DNA of 60,355 nucleotides from Allosediminivita pacifica. GTDB lineage: Bacteria; Pseudomonadota; Alphaproteobacteria; Rhodobacterales; Rhodobacteraceae. This document shows positions 49,807-58,613 of the stretch, one piece after another. The notes below the pieces were generated by a model. The model saw only the letters and a list, made by a program, of their open reading frames with translations, ran no database searches and was not told the DNA's origin. The stretch lies in NCBI RefSeq assembly GCF_003054175.1, contig NZ_QBKN01000029.1:1-60355 (forward strand). Direction: 5' to 3'. The position numbers were made by a program, and so were the translations under genes. The stretch's first letter is position 1. Each line of letters starts with the position of its first letter.

Positions 49807-52435
49807 ACACCGTGCACTGCGCGGACCCAATTACTACAGCCGCTACCAAGCGATCTACATGCGGCTCGATATCGAGGACCTGGAAGACCGGCCAAGCGAC
49901 AAGGTGCCGGGAATAGCCGAAAAGCTCGAAGCGCTCCTGCCCGCCATATACGAGCACCGATGCTCGGTCGGTGAGGCAGGAGGTTTCCTGCAGCGGGTGC
50001 GTAACGGCACCTACGCCGGCCACATGGTCGAGCATGTCGCGATCGAACTTCAGAACATGGTCGGCTTCTCTGTCGGATACGGCAAGACCGTCGATAGCTA
50101 CGATAAAGGTGTCTACAACGTCGTCTATCGCTATCGTGACGAGGCGACCGGGATCGCGGCAGGCGAAGCGGCCGTCGAGATCGTGCAGACGCTCTACGAC
50201 GGCAACGACGTCGACCTTCAGCCCCACATCGATCAACTCAAGGAAGTGCGGGACGCCAATGCACTTGGCCCCTCCACCGGTGCCATCGTCGGCGCGGCCA
50301 AGGCCCGCAACATCCCCTACTACAATCTCACCGAGGGCACGAGCTACACGCAGCTCGGACATGGTGTGAAGCAACGTCGCTTCCAGGCGACCGTCACGGA
50401 TGCCTCGGGGATCATCGGCCACTCCATCGCGGACGACAAGGACTGGACCAAACAGATCCTTGGCGACGCCGGCGTGACCGTGCCGCGCGGACAGAACTGC
50501 TATTCCTGGGAGGAGGCACAGGAAGCCGCCGAGTGGATCGGCTGGCCCGTGGTGACCAAGCCGCTGTCCGGCAACCACGGTCGCGGGGTGACGACCGACA
50601 TCAACTCGATGGAGGATCTGCGGTCGGGCTATGACGCCGCGGTGGAGCGGCTGCGCGAGGCCGGAGACGGCGTGATCGTCGAGAGCTACATCCGCGGCGA
50701 AGATCACCGCATCCTCGTCATCGACGGCAAGCTGGTCGCGGCCGCACGACGCCGTCCGGCCCATGTCACGGGCGACGGCCGGAGCACGATCCAACAGCTG
50801 ATCGACCGTGAGAACGAAGACCCGCGCCGCGGTGTCGGGCATGAGAACCTGCTGACGCAGATCCATGTGGATGAACAGACGCACCGCATGCTGGAACAGG
50901 CGGGGCATACACTGGACACGGTGCTGCCCGAGGGCGAACTGACCTTCCTGAAGTCCACGGCCAACATCTCGACCGGGGGGACGGCGACCGACCTGACCGA
51001 CGAGGTGCACCCCGAGGTCAAGTTCGCGATGGAGCGGATCGGGCGTCTGGTCGGGCTTGACGTCATCGGGATCGACCTGCTGGCCGAGACACTGTCCAAG
51101 CCGCTCGAGGAACAGTCAGCCGGTGTGGTCGAAGTGAACGCCGGGCCCGGCTTCCGGATGCACATGGCGCCGACGCACGGCACGCCGCGTCCCGTGGGCG
51201 AGCACATCATCGACATGCTCTTCCCCGATCCGACCGATGACGGGCGAATCCCGATCACCGCGATCACGGGCACCAACGGCAAGACCACCACGACCCGGCT
51301 CATCAGTCACATTCTGAGACAGGCCGGCAATTCGGTTGGCATGGGCTGTACCGGCACGGTCGAGATCGACAACCACGTGATCCTGCGCGGCGACTACTCG
51401 GGGCCGGCAGCGGCGCATGCGGTGCTGCGCGAACCCACCGTGGAACACGCGGTTCTCGAGACGGCCCGTGGCGGCATCATGCGCCGGGGCCTGGGCTTCG
51501 ATGAATGCGACGTGGGCGTGCTGCTCAACATTGCGTCAGACCACCTCGGCGAACGCGACATCCACACGCTCGACGAGCTTGCACGCTGCAAGACCGTGAT
51601 CGTCGACGCGGTGAAGCGCGAGGGCGGTTACTGCGTGCTGAACGCGGACGACCCGCTGGTGATGGACCAAGGCACCTATTGGGCCCGGGGCGAGATCATC
51701 TATTTCACGATGGACCCGGAGAACCCTGCCCTGCAGGACCACCTCAGCGAGCTCGGCATGGTGCTGACCGTCAAGCACGGCAAGATCGTCATGCTGCGCG
51801 GCAAGGTCACTGTGGAAATCTGCGACGTGAACGACGTGCCGATCTCGTTCGAGGGGCATGCGCGCTTCAACGTGCAGAACGCCATGGCCGCGGCGGCGGC
51901 CGCCATCGCGCACGGGATCGAGATCGACGATGTGCGTGCCGGCTTGACCACCTTCCATCCGACGCCCACCCAGATGCCCGGCCGCACGAACTACTTCGAG
52001 GCCGACGGCGTGAAGTGCCTGATCGACTACGGCCACAACGTGCCGGCACTAGAGGCGCTCGAGCCACTTGTCCGCGGGCTCGCCACACAACGGCGGATTG
52101 GTGTCGCCTCGGCGCCCGGCAACCGGCGGGACGAGGATCTGGCCGCGCTCGGGGCGCAGCTTTCGAAGATGTGCGACACGCTCTATGTATTCGAGACCGA
52201 TGCGCGCGGTCGTGCGACTGGCGAGACGGCGAAACTCATCCACGACGGCGCGACCTCGGCCGGAACCTCCTGCGAGGTCAAGATCGTCATGGAAGAGACC
52301 GACGCCGTGGAGCAGGCCATCGACGAGGCGCAGCGGGGCGACTTCCTGCTTCTGCTGATCGACGACATCGAAGGTACGACCGAGCGGCTGAAGGGGCGTA
52401 GCTTCCCTCACCAGTCCGATCTGTCGCGCGCCTGA
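49793..52435 (+). CDS. cphA: Cyanophycin synthetase
   Basis: An 880-residue enzyme. TTG 49793 with GGAG 8 bases upstream gives the family start RILEHRALRGPNYYS; an ATG at 49745 would add 16 non-conserved residues. The N-terminal domain (about 1-160) is followed by an ATP-grasp domain (about 215-470: WPVVTKPLSGNHGRGV, AGVVEVNAGPGFRMH) and a Mur-ligase-like domain (ITGTNGKTTTTRL near 495, AVLETARGGIMRRG). It polymerises aspartate and arginine. Length fits CphA1. It is translated with cphB and followed by another ATP-grasp gene. Confidence 0.93.
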   Translation: MRILEHRALRGPNYYSRYQAIYMRLDIEDLEDRPSDKVPGIAEKLEALLPAIYEHRCSVGEAGGFLQRVRNGTYAGHMVEHVAIELQNMVGFSVGYGKTVDSYDKGVYNVVYRYRDEATGIAAGEAAVEIVQTLYDGNDVDLQPHIDQLKEVRDANALGPSTGAIVGAAKARNIPYYNLTEGTSYTQLGHGVKQRRFQATVTDASGIIGHSIADDKDWTKQILGDAGVTVPRGQNCYSWEEAQEAAEWIGWPVVTKPLSGNHGRGVTTDINSMEDLRSGYDAAVERLREAGDGVIVESYIRGEDHRILVIDGKLVAAARRRPAHVTGDGRSTIQQLIDRENEDPRRGVGHENLLTQIHVDEQTHRMLEQAGHTLDTVLPEGELTFLKSTANISTGGTATDLTDEVHPEVKFAMERIGRLVGLDVIGIDLLAETLSKPLEEQSAGVVEVNAGPGFRMHMAPTHGTPRPVGEHIIDMLFPDPTDDGRIPITAITGTNGKTTTTRLISHILRQAGNSVGMGCTGTVEIDNHVILRGDYSGPAAAHAVLREPTVEHAVLETARGGIMRRGLGFDECDVGVLLNIASDHLGERDIHTLDELARCKTVIVDAVKREGGYCVLNADDPLVMDQGTYWARGEIIYFTMDPENPALQDHLSELGMVLTVKHGKIVMLRGKVTVEICDVNDVPISFEGHARFNVQNAMAAAAAAIAHGIEIDDVRAGLTTFHPTPTQMPGRTNYFEADGVKCLIDYGHNVPALEALEPLVRGLATQRRIGVASAPGNRRDEDLAALGAQLSKMCDTLYVFETDARGRATGETAKLIHDGATSAGTSCEVKIVMEETDAVEQAIDEAQRGDFLLLLIDDIEGTTERLKGRSFPHQSDLSRA

Positions 52436-52459
52436 GCCAATACATACACAAAAAGCAAT

Positions 52460-52478
52460 CTGTCGCGGTGGGCGACAG
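52460..52478 (+). promoter_or_regulatory. Hairpin just ahead of the ATP-grasp gene
   Basis: CTGTCGC (52460-52466) and GCGACAG (52472-52478) form a perfect 7-bp stem immediately upstream of GGGGAGG, the Shine-Dalgarno of the ATP-grasp gene. It may set the ratio between cphA and the next gene. Confidence 0.4.
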
Positions 52479-52492
52479 GGGAGGATTTCAAC

Positions 52493-53791
52493 ATGACACG
52501 GAACGTGTTTGTCGTCGGGCTGAACGACTACAACGCCGAGCGGCTGAAACGCCTGCGGGGTGTCGAGGATGTCGCCTTTCACCAGCTCCTGACACCGGCC
52601 CAGGTCTACGAGACCCAGGAATTCGACATTCCGGCAATGCTGGCGGAGGCGGAAGCCCAGCTCGATGCCTTCGACGGCTCCATCGATGCCATCGTCGGCT
52701 ATATCGATTTCCCGGTTTCGACGATGCTCCCGCTGTTGAGCGCCAAGTACGACACGCCGAATGCCTCGCTCGAGAGCCTCCTGAAGTGCGAGCACAAGTT
52801 CTGGTCGCGGCAAGTGATGAACGAGGTGGTGCCCGAGCACACGCCCAATTTCACCGCCTTCGATCCCTTCGATGAGGAAGCGCTGTCCAAGATCGGCGAC
52901 GCGGGGCTGCGGTTCCCCTTCTTCGTCAAGCCGATCAAGTCGTCGGGATCGCGCCTGGGCTTCCGTATCGACAGCCCCGAGGACTTCGACTACGCGACCG
53001 AGAAGCTGCGGGCCGAGATCGGCAGCATCTCGGAGCCGTTCAACGCGATCCTGGAAAAGGCCGACCTGCCCGAGGACATCCGCACCATCGAGGGCCATTA
53101 CTGCATGGCCGAGCGGGTCATCGGCGGGCGGCAATGCACGGTCGAGGGCTATGTCCACGACGGCGAGGTGACCTGCTACGGGACGGTGGATTCGATCCGC
53201 TATCCGCAGGTTCTGAGCTTCTTCTACTACCTCTACCCTTCTACCCTGCCCCAGAAGGTTCAGGAACAGATGTGGGAGATCTCGCGAAAGGTGATGGAGC
53301 ATATCGGCTACGACAACGCCGGCTTCAACATCGAGTATTTCTGGGACGAGGTCGACAACCAGATCTGGCTTCTGGAGATCAACACCCGCATCGCGCAGTC
53401 GCACTGCGACCTGTTCGAGATGGTCGATGGGGTCAGTCACCAGCAGGTGACGGTTGACCTTGGCCTTGGCCGCAAGCCGGACATGCCGCACCGCGAGGGT
53501 GCGCACAACGTGGCCGCGGAGTTCTTCTACCGCGTGTTCTTCAGCGATGCGACAGCCTCGCGCGTGCCGTCGCGGGCCGAGATCGAGGTGGCGGCCGAGC
53601 AGGTCGAGAGCACCCGCATCTCCTCCTACCTGCAGAAAGGCATGACCCTCTCGCAACTGCCCGAGCAGGACGCCTACAGCTTTGCCGTGGCGTCGATCTG
53701 GATGGGCGCGAAGACCCGGTCGAAGCTGCTGTGGAACTACGAACAGGTCATGAAACGGTTGAACTACGAATTCGACGATATACTCGATTGA
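52493..53791 (+). CDS. Stand-alone ATP-grasp ligase, cyanophycin-cluster associated
   Basis: A 432-residue ATP-grasp enzyme: ATP-binding lysine segment FFVKPIKSSGSRLGF near residue 145, AERVIGGRQCTVEGYV, and metal-binding WLLEINTRIAQSHCDLFE near residue 300. The N-terminal ~100 residues form the preATP-grasp region. Such ligases couple a carboxylate to an amine. The position right after cphBA, with only 57 bases between, suggests action on amino acids or dipeptides of the polymer. GGGGAGG precedes ATG 52493. Confidence 0.85.
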   Translation: MTRNVFVVGLNDYNAERLKRLRGVEDVAFHQLLTPAQVYETQEFDIPAMLAEAEAQLDAFDGSIDAIVGYIDFPVSTMLPLLSAKYDTPNASLESLLKCEHKFWSRQVMNEVVPEHTPNFTAFDPFDEEALSKIGDAGLRFPFFVKPIKSSGSRLGFRIDSPEDFDYATEKLRAEIGSISEPFNAILEKADLPEDIRTIEGHYCMAERVIGGRQCTVEGYVHDGEVTCYGTVDSIRYPQVLSFFYYLYPSTLPQKVQEQMWEISRKVMEHIGYDNAGFNIEYFWDEVDNQIWLLEINTRIAQSHCDLFEMVDGVSHQQVTVDLGLGRKPDMPHREGAHNVAAEFFYRVFFSDATASRVPSRAEIEVAAEQVESTRISSYLQKGMTLSQLPEQDAYSFAVASIWMGAKTRSKLLWNYEQVMKRLNYEFDDILD

Positions 53792-53803
53792 GCCTTCCGG
53801 TCT

Positions 53804-53822
53804 TGCCCCTGTTCCCGGGGCA
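53804..53822 (+). promoter_or_regulatory. Short hairpin between the ATP-grasp and hydrolase genes
   Basis: TGCCCC (53804-53809) and GGGGCA (53817-53822) form a 6-bp stem with a 7-nt loop in the 66-base gap. Weak; it may slow read-through. Confidence 0.3.
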
Positions 53823-53857
53823 GGGCCGCGCCTGCCCCTCTGCGGAGAACACCCCAC

Positions 53858-55873
53858 ATGAAAGTCGATACCGACCTGCCCCGCGCGGTCGCTGAACTCG
53901 AACACGTCGAGATCCCGATGCCTGACGGCACGAGACTCGCGGCCCGGATCTGGATGCCAGAGGGCGCCGAGACTGCGCCCGTGCCGGCCATCCTCGAATA
54001 CATTCCCTACCGCAAGAACGACAAGACGCTGGAGCGCGATGCTGCACGGGCGCCTTGGCTCGCCTCGCGCGACTATGCCTACGTCCGCGTCGACCTGCGC
54101 GGCACCGGCGAATCCGAAGGGCTGATGAAGGACGAGTACACCGAGCTCGAGCTTGCCGACGGCTGCGACGTGATCGCCTGGATCGCCGAACAGGCCTGGT
54201 GCGACGGCGGGGTCGGCATCGTCGGTATTTCCTGGGGCGGCTTCAACGGTCTTCAGCTCGCGGCGCTTCGGCCCCCGGCGCTCAAGGCCGTGGTGACCAT
54301 CTGTTCGACGGACGACCGTTACGCGGACGACATCCACTACATGGGCGGTGTGCCGCTTGGGGATCAGTTGTCCTGGGCTTCGGTCATGTTCGGGATCAAC
54401 ACCCTGCCGCCCGACCCCAAGCACGTGGGCGACAAATGGCGCGAGATGTGGCACCAGCGGCTCGACGAGTCCGGGCTCTGGCTGGAAACCTGGCTGGGGC
54501 ACCAGACGCGCGACGATTTCTGGCGTCACGGCTCGGTCTGCGAGAACTGGGACGACATCGAGGTGCCGGTCTATGCCGTTTCGGGCTGGGCGGACGGCTA
54601 CTGCCGCTCCGTCTTCCGGCTGGTCGAGAACCTGCGCTCGCCTGCAAAGGGGATCGTCGGTCCCTGGTCGCACCGCTATCCGCACCTGGGCGCACCTGGC
54701 CCGGCCATCGACTGGCTGACCGAGGAAACCCGCTGGTGGGATCACTGGCTGAAGGGTCAGGACACCGGGCTCATGGACGAGCCCGCATTGCGGCTCTTCC
54801 TGCAGGATCATGCCGAACCGCAAAGCCATTACGAGAAGCGAGAGGGGCACTGGATCGGCGAGCCGTCCTGGCCTTCGCCGAATGTCGAGCGCGTGTCTTA
54901 CGGGCTGGGCGCCGATGGCGGGCTTGCCCCCGGCGCGGGCCGCGCGGGCGCGGAGATGTCGATCTGTTCGCCGCTCTGGGTCGGGCTGCACGGCGGCAAG
55001 TGGTGCTCCTACGCGCATCCGGGTGACCAGCCGACCGACCAGCGGCACGACGACGCCGGAAGTCTCGTGTTCGAGACGGCGCCACTGGAAAGCGACATGC
55101 AGCTTGTGGGCGACGCGGTCCTTCGGCTGCGTTGCCGCGTCGATCAACCTGTCGCGCAGGTCGTCGCCCGGCTTGTCGACGTGGCGCCCGACGGCGCAGG
55201 CACGCGGATCAGCCACGGACCTTTCAACCTCTGCCATAGAGACGGGCACGCCGAGCCCAAGGGTCTGGTGCCTGGCGAGGCCTTCACGGTGGAGGTGCCG
55301 CTCAAACACGTGGCCCAGACGCTGCGCGCGGGGCACCGGCTGCGGCTGTCGCTCTCGACAAGCTACTTCCCCATCGCCTGGCCCACGCCCGAGCCGGTGA
55401 CGCTGAGCGTCATTCCCGGCGAGTCCGAGCTGCTGTTGCCGCTGCGCTCGGGACCCGGTCCGCGACTGGCCGACTTCGATCCGCCGCGTGCGGGGGCGCC
55501 GCTGGAGGTGTCGTATCACGAGTCTCCGCGCTCGGAATGGCGCGTGGGACAGGATCTCGACACCGGACGCGTCACCGTCGAGGTCCGCGACCACGAGGGC
55601 GCGGCGACGATCGAGCCGCATCAGTTCTTCCATTCGGCGGAGGGACGTGAGCGGTACTCGGTACTGCCCCATGACCCGCAATCGGCCGAGGGTGAGGTGA
55701 CCTGGGTGCACGAGATGTCCCGGGACGGCTGGGCCGTCAGGACCGAAACCTGGACCCGGCTGACCTGCGATGCCGAAAACTTCCATATCTCGGCCACTCT
55801 GCGGGCCTGGTGCGACGGGACACTCGAACGCGAACACGACTTCGCGGCCTCGATCCCCCGCCAATTTTCCTGA
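53858..55873 (+). CDS. CocE/NonD-family hydrolase
   Basis: A 671-residue protein of the X-Pro dipeptidyl-peptidase/cocaine-esterase class. Its alpha/beta hydrolase core carries YIPYRKND, VDLRGTGESEG and the nucleophile motif GISWGGF (Ser125). A C-terminal beta-jelly-roll domain begins near residue 400 and includes LRLSLSTSYFPIAWPTP. It has no signal peptide. The class cleaves amide or ester bonds of small peptides and esters. Its place after cyanophycin genes suggests dipeptide or amide hydrolysis, which is inference. The gene is the last of the cluster. Confidence 0.85.
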   Translation: MKVDTDLPRAVAELEHVEIPMPDGTRLAARIWMPEGAETAPVPAILEYIPYRKNDKTLERDAARAPWLASRDYAYVRVDLRGTGESEGLMKDEYTELELADGCDVIAWIAEQAWCDGGVGIVGISWGGFNGLQLAALRPPALKAVVTICSTDDRYADDIHYMGGVPLGDQLSWASVMFGINTLPPDPKHVGDKWREMWHQRLDESGLWLETWLGHQTRDDFWRHGSVCENWDDIEVPVYAVSGWADGYCRSVFRLVENLRSPAKGIVGPWSHRYPHLGAPGPAIDWLTEETRWWDHWLKGQDTGLMDEPALRLFLQDHAEPQSHYEKREGHWIGEPSWPSPNVERVSYGLGADGGLAPGAGRAGAEMSICSPLWVGLHGGKWCSYAHPGDQPTDQRHDDAGSLVFETAPLESDMQLVGDAVLRLRCRVDQPVAQVVARLVDVAPDGAGTRISHGPFNLCHRDGHAEPKGLVPGEAFTVEVPLKHVAQTLRAGHRLRLSLSTSYFPIAWPTPEPVTLSVIPGESELLLPLRSGPGPRLADFDPPRAGAPLEVSYHESPRSEWRVGQDLDTGRVTVEVRDHEGAATIEPHQFFHSAEGRERYSVLPHDPQSAEGEVTWVHEMSRDGWAVRTETWTRLTCDAENFHISATLRAWCDGTLEREHDFAASIPRQFS

Positions 55874-55879
55874 TCTCTT

Positions 55880-55906
55880 CGCCCGGCGTGCCCAAAGCGC
55901 CGGGCG
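55880..55906 (+). terminator. Likely terminator hairpin after the cyanophycin-type cluster
   Basis: CGCCCGGCG (55880-55888) and CGCCGGGCG (55898-55906) form a perfect 9-bp GC stem with a 9-nt loop, 6 bases after the hydrolase stop. No U-run follows. Confidence 0.5.
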
Positions 55907-56013
55907 GGTCCACCGGACAGTATTCCGAGTTGGTGACCGACAGGCGTACCGGCTAAGAGACTGGCAGTCCCCCAGGCGGCAGTCGCCCGGGTTACGCAAC
56001 CTGGAAGCTTCGC

Positions 56014-56727
56014 ATGCTCGAACGCAAGATCGCCGCCATCAAGGGATGCCACCTGTTTTCGGGGGCCGCGCGCGAAAGCCTCGAACCGCTGGCCCGCGCC
56101 AGCCAGGAGGTGCGCAGCAGGAAGGGCAGCACGATCTTCATGGAGGGGGACGAGGCGGACGGTCTGCGCGTCGTTCTTTCCGGCCTCGTGCGGATCTGGA
56201 TTGCCGACCTCGAGGGACGCGAACTGACCCTTGCGCTCATGGAACCCGGCGAGACCTTTGGCGAGATCGCCATCCTCGACGGGCTTCCGCGCAGCGCGAA
56301 TGCCACCGCGCTGGAAGCGACCGAATGCCTTGTGACGCCTCTGCCCGCACTCGACATGGCGCTGGCCGAGGATCCGAGACTGGCACGTCACCTGATACAG
56401 TTGCTCTGCGAAGTCCTGCGGCGCAACACCGTGGACATGGGGGCCTTTGCCTTTCTCGGGCTTGATGTCCGGCTGGCCCAGAAGCTGCAGGATCTGGCAG
56501 TGGCCCATGCGGCGATAGACGGGGGACGGGCCGAGTTCCGGCGCCGTTTTTCCCAGACCGAGCTTGCCCAGATGCTGGGTGTGACCCGCGAGTCGGTGAA
56601 CAAGCGTCTTGCCGCGCTGACCCATGACGGGCTGATCACGCAGACCGACGGACTGTTCGCGATCCCGGACCTCGCAGCGCTCGCCGCCCGGGCACAAAGC
56701 GCAACCGAGTTCTCCCGACCGCGGTGA
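56014..56727 (+). CDS. Crp/Fnr-family transcription regulator
   Basis: A 237-residue regulator with an N-terminal cyclic-nucleotide-binding-like barrel (EPGETFGEIAILDGLPRSAN near residue 70), a dimer helix and a C-terminal helix-turn-helix (FSQTELAQMLGVTRESVNKR near residue 180). The barrel core GEIAILDGLPRSA keeps Gly-Glu and Arg-Ser of cAMP-binding members, and no Fe-S cysteine set is seen, so it is Crp-like rather than Fnr-like. The target genes are unknown. Confidence 0.88.
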   Translation: MLERKIAAIKGCHLFSGAARESLEPLARASQEVRSRKGSTIFMEGDEADGLRVVLSGLVRIWIADLEGRELTLALMEPGETFGEIAILDGLPRSANATALEATECLVTPLPALDMALAEDPRLARHLIQLLCEVLRRNTVDMGAFAFLGLDVRLAQKLQDLAVAHAAIDGGRAEFRRRFSQTELAQMLGVTRESVNKRLAALTHDGLITQTDGLFAIPDLAALAARAQSATEFSRPR

Positions 56728-56729
56728 GG

Positions 56730-57347
56730 TCAGGCCGCGGCCGTCCATGCTATGGCGGCGAGCCCCACGAAGAGCAACGCGCCCCCAGACAGGGCGTTCA
56801 GGCGCCTCGCCTGCCCTGCCCGCACGAGAACCTGGGACACGACCAGATAGGGCGCCAGGGCGGCCAGCGACGATACCAGCACGGCCGTCCCGCAGAAGGC
56901 CAGCAGATTTAACGGCGTCTCGCCCGCCATGGCCGAGACGAGGCCGGGGAAGATCGACACGAAGAATACGAGCGCCAGAGGGTTGGCCAGCCCGACCCAG
57001 AGACCCATGAAAGCATTCCGGAAGCAGCCGCCTGACGCACCGAGCACCGCCATCTCCGGAGACGGTGGCGAGTTCAGCACTTTCCATCCGGACCAGACGA
57101 GGTAGGTGCCCCCCGACACCTGCAACGCCAGCATGACGTTTCCGTCGATCTCGCGCGCGGTCAGCGTCAGCCCGAGCGCCGCTGCGGTCCAGACGAATTC
57201 CGCCATCAGGATGCCTCCCACCGCGGACAGGCCACCGGGCAGGCCCGATCGGGCCGTTGCGGCCCCGACGAGGGCCATGTTCTGTCCCGGGGCAAGGTAG
57301 GCGGCGAAGTTCGCGGCCGCCAGGGTGATCCAGATTTCCGGTGTCAT
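56730..57347 (-). CDS. LysE/RhtB-family amino acid exporter
   Basis: A 205-residue membrane protein with six helices. The family motif APGQNMALVGAATARSG lies near residue 19 and ANPLALVFFVSIFPG near residue 120. GGGAGGAAGAG precedes ATG 57347; the longer frame to 57563 is not coding-like. It is convergent with the Crp-type regulator gene by 2 bases. Confidence 0.88.
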   Translation of the reverse strand: MTPEIWITLAAANFAAYLAPGQNMALVGAATARSGLPGGLSAVGGILMAEFVWTAAALGLTLTAREIDGNVMLALQVSGGTYLVWSGWKVLNSPPSPEMAVLGASGGCFRNAFMGLWVGLANPLALVFFVSIFPGLVSAMAGETPLNLLAFCGTAVLVSSLAALAPYLVVSQVLVRAGQARRLNALSGGALLFVGLAAIAWTAAA

Positions 57348-57622
57348 GTCTCTTCCTCCCGCATTCCGCGCGTTGAATGCCACGGATCGCGGGAGGGGGA
57401 AGTGAAGGCATTCACAGGGGCCCGAGGCGGGCCCGACCGATTGCGCCGTGTCGTGACGGGAGGTGCCGCCGGGAACACCGCGCAAATACAACGCTTCGCG
57501 GCCGTCATTCGCACGGCTGTCACAACACTTGTCACCACGCGCGGTCGTCACTGACGGCCACACGAGGGCCCGGTCATTCTGCCGGGCGCCGAGACCGACC
57601 CATTTGAAAGAGAGATTTTGAC

Positions 57623-58081
57623 ATGGACATCGATAGCAATCGGTTTGGTGACACGCACATCGTGACGGTCCGCGGCGCCGTCGACAGCCGCAGCGCAGGG
57701 AAACTGATGGATGCCCTGTGCTGCTGCGCGACGCAGACCTGCAGGCTACTTGTCGTGGACCTGAGCAGCGTCACGCTCACGACACGCGCCGGCATGCGCG
57801 GGTTCTTTGTCGCCGCGGTCCTCTTGCGCACGCAGGACGGCACCCTGCGGCTTCGCGGTGCGACGCAAGACGTCCGGAAACGGCTGGGCGAGAGAGGGTT
57901 CGCAGATCTTCTGAGCTTCGAGGAACTGCCCGCGAACGGACCGCGCAGACGCGCGGCGCACGAGATCGTTCCGCTGACATCCAGGAGGGGCCGGAATGTT
58001 GCCGCCTTCAGCGGCACCGGCTGCAGCGGCTTCGTGCGTCCCGCCGCTACGGCCAACACGATGCGGCCTGGCGCAGACTGA
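57623..58081 (+). CDS. STAS-domain protein lacking the usual phosphorylation serine
   Basis: A 152-residue protein. Residues 5-105 fit a STAS domain (VTVRGAVDSRSAGKLMDAL, LVVDLSSVTL, LRLRGATQDVRKRL). In anti-sigma-factor antagonists the second strand leads into DSSG; here it reads TTRAG, so the phosphorylatable Ser is absent. CCC-type cysteines (CCCATQTC) are unusual. The C-terminal ~45 residues are basic and disordered. No anti-sigma kinase is encoded nearby. Confidence 0.68.
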   Translation: MDIDSNRFGDTHIVTVRGAVDSRSAGKLMDALCCCATQTCRLLVVDLSSVTLTTRAGMRGFFVAAVLLRTQDGTLRLRGATQDVRKRLGERGFADLLSFEELPANGPRRRAAHEIVPLTSRRGRNVAAFSGTGCSGFVRPAATANTMRPGAD

Positions 58082-58117
58082 ACCCCCCGTTCCTTGTTCG
58101 ATCGGAAGGAGACCACA

Positions 58118-58351
58118 ATGATGATCAAGATCGCCGCGCCGACATCGGCCGCTCCATCCCTTCCGGCAGCCATGCCCGGCTTCCGATCCCGCATCGCGGC
58201 GGCGTGGCCGAGCTGGCGCGCAGGCTGCAGGGAAGAGCGCGAGTATGCCGCGCTGCCCGCAATGTCGGATTTCCTTCTCGACGACCGCGGTCGCGACGCG
58301 GCCCTGCCGCTGGAAGCCCTGGCCTCCAGACGCCGCGACCGCGGCGCCTGA
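58118..58351 (+). CDS. Small DUF1127-like protein, 77 aa
   Basis: GGAAGGAGACC lies just before ATG 58118, a strong ribosome binding site. The product has a helical Trp/Arg segment (AAAWPSWRAGCREEREYAAL) followed by MSDFLLDDRGRD. That resembles DUF1127 proteins (W-x2-R...L-x-D-x2-L-x-D-I-G) only loosely. Function unknown. It lies 36 bases after the STAS gene. Confidence 0.6.
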   Translation: MMIKIAAPTSAAPSLPAAMPGFRSRIAAAWPSWRAGCREEREYAALPAMSDFLLDDRGRDAALPLEALASRRRDRGA

Positions 58352-58613
58352 TCTTCTGCAACTTCACCCAGTCAATTTCCCCCGAACGGAGAAGCCGAAC
58401 GAATATGAAGACCCCTCCACCCTCTTGCCGCTCGCTCGATTCCTTGCCCGGCCCTCGGGATGCCTGTCCGCTGTCGCCTTCGGTCGCATGCGAGGAACGA
58501 TCCAGCGATCCGGTCTGTTGACGAGGCGAACCAGGGCCGCGCGACGGCCGGGCCAAGGGCACAGCCCCCGCCCTCGGAGACCCGAAGCGCCGGAAAGATC
58601 GAAGGAAAACAAG

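Noticed and set aside
52049-55999. A 1316-codon open frame on the minus strand
   Set aside because: It is antisense to cphA, the ATP-grasp gene and the CocE/NonD gene, all with clear motifs; no domain is visible in it.
58404-58521. A 38-codon frame between the small DUF1127-like gene and the aldo/keto reductase gene
   Set aside because: There is no convincing Shine-Dalgarno, and the product is Pro/Ser/Cys-rich low-complexity sequence.
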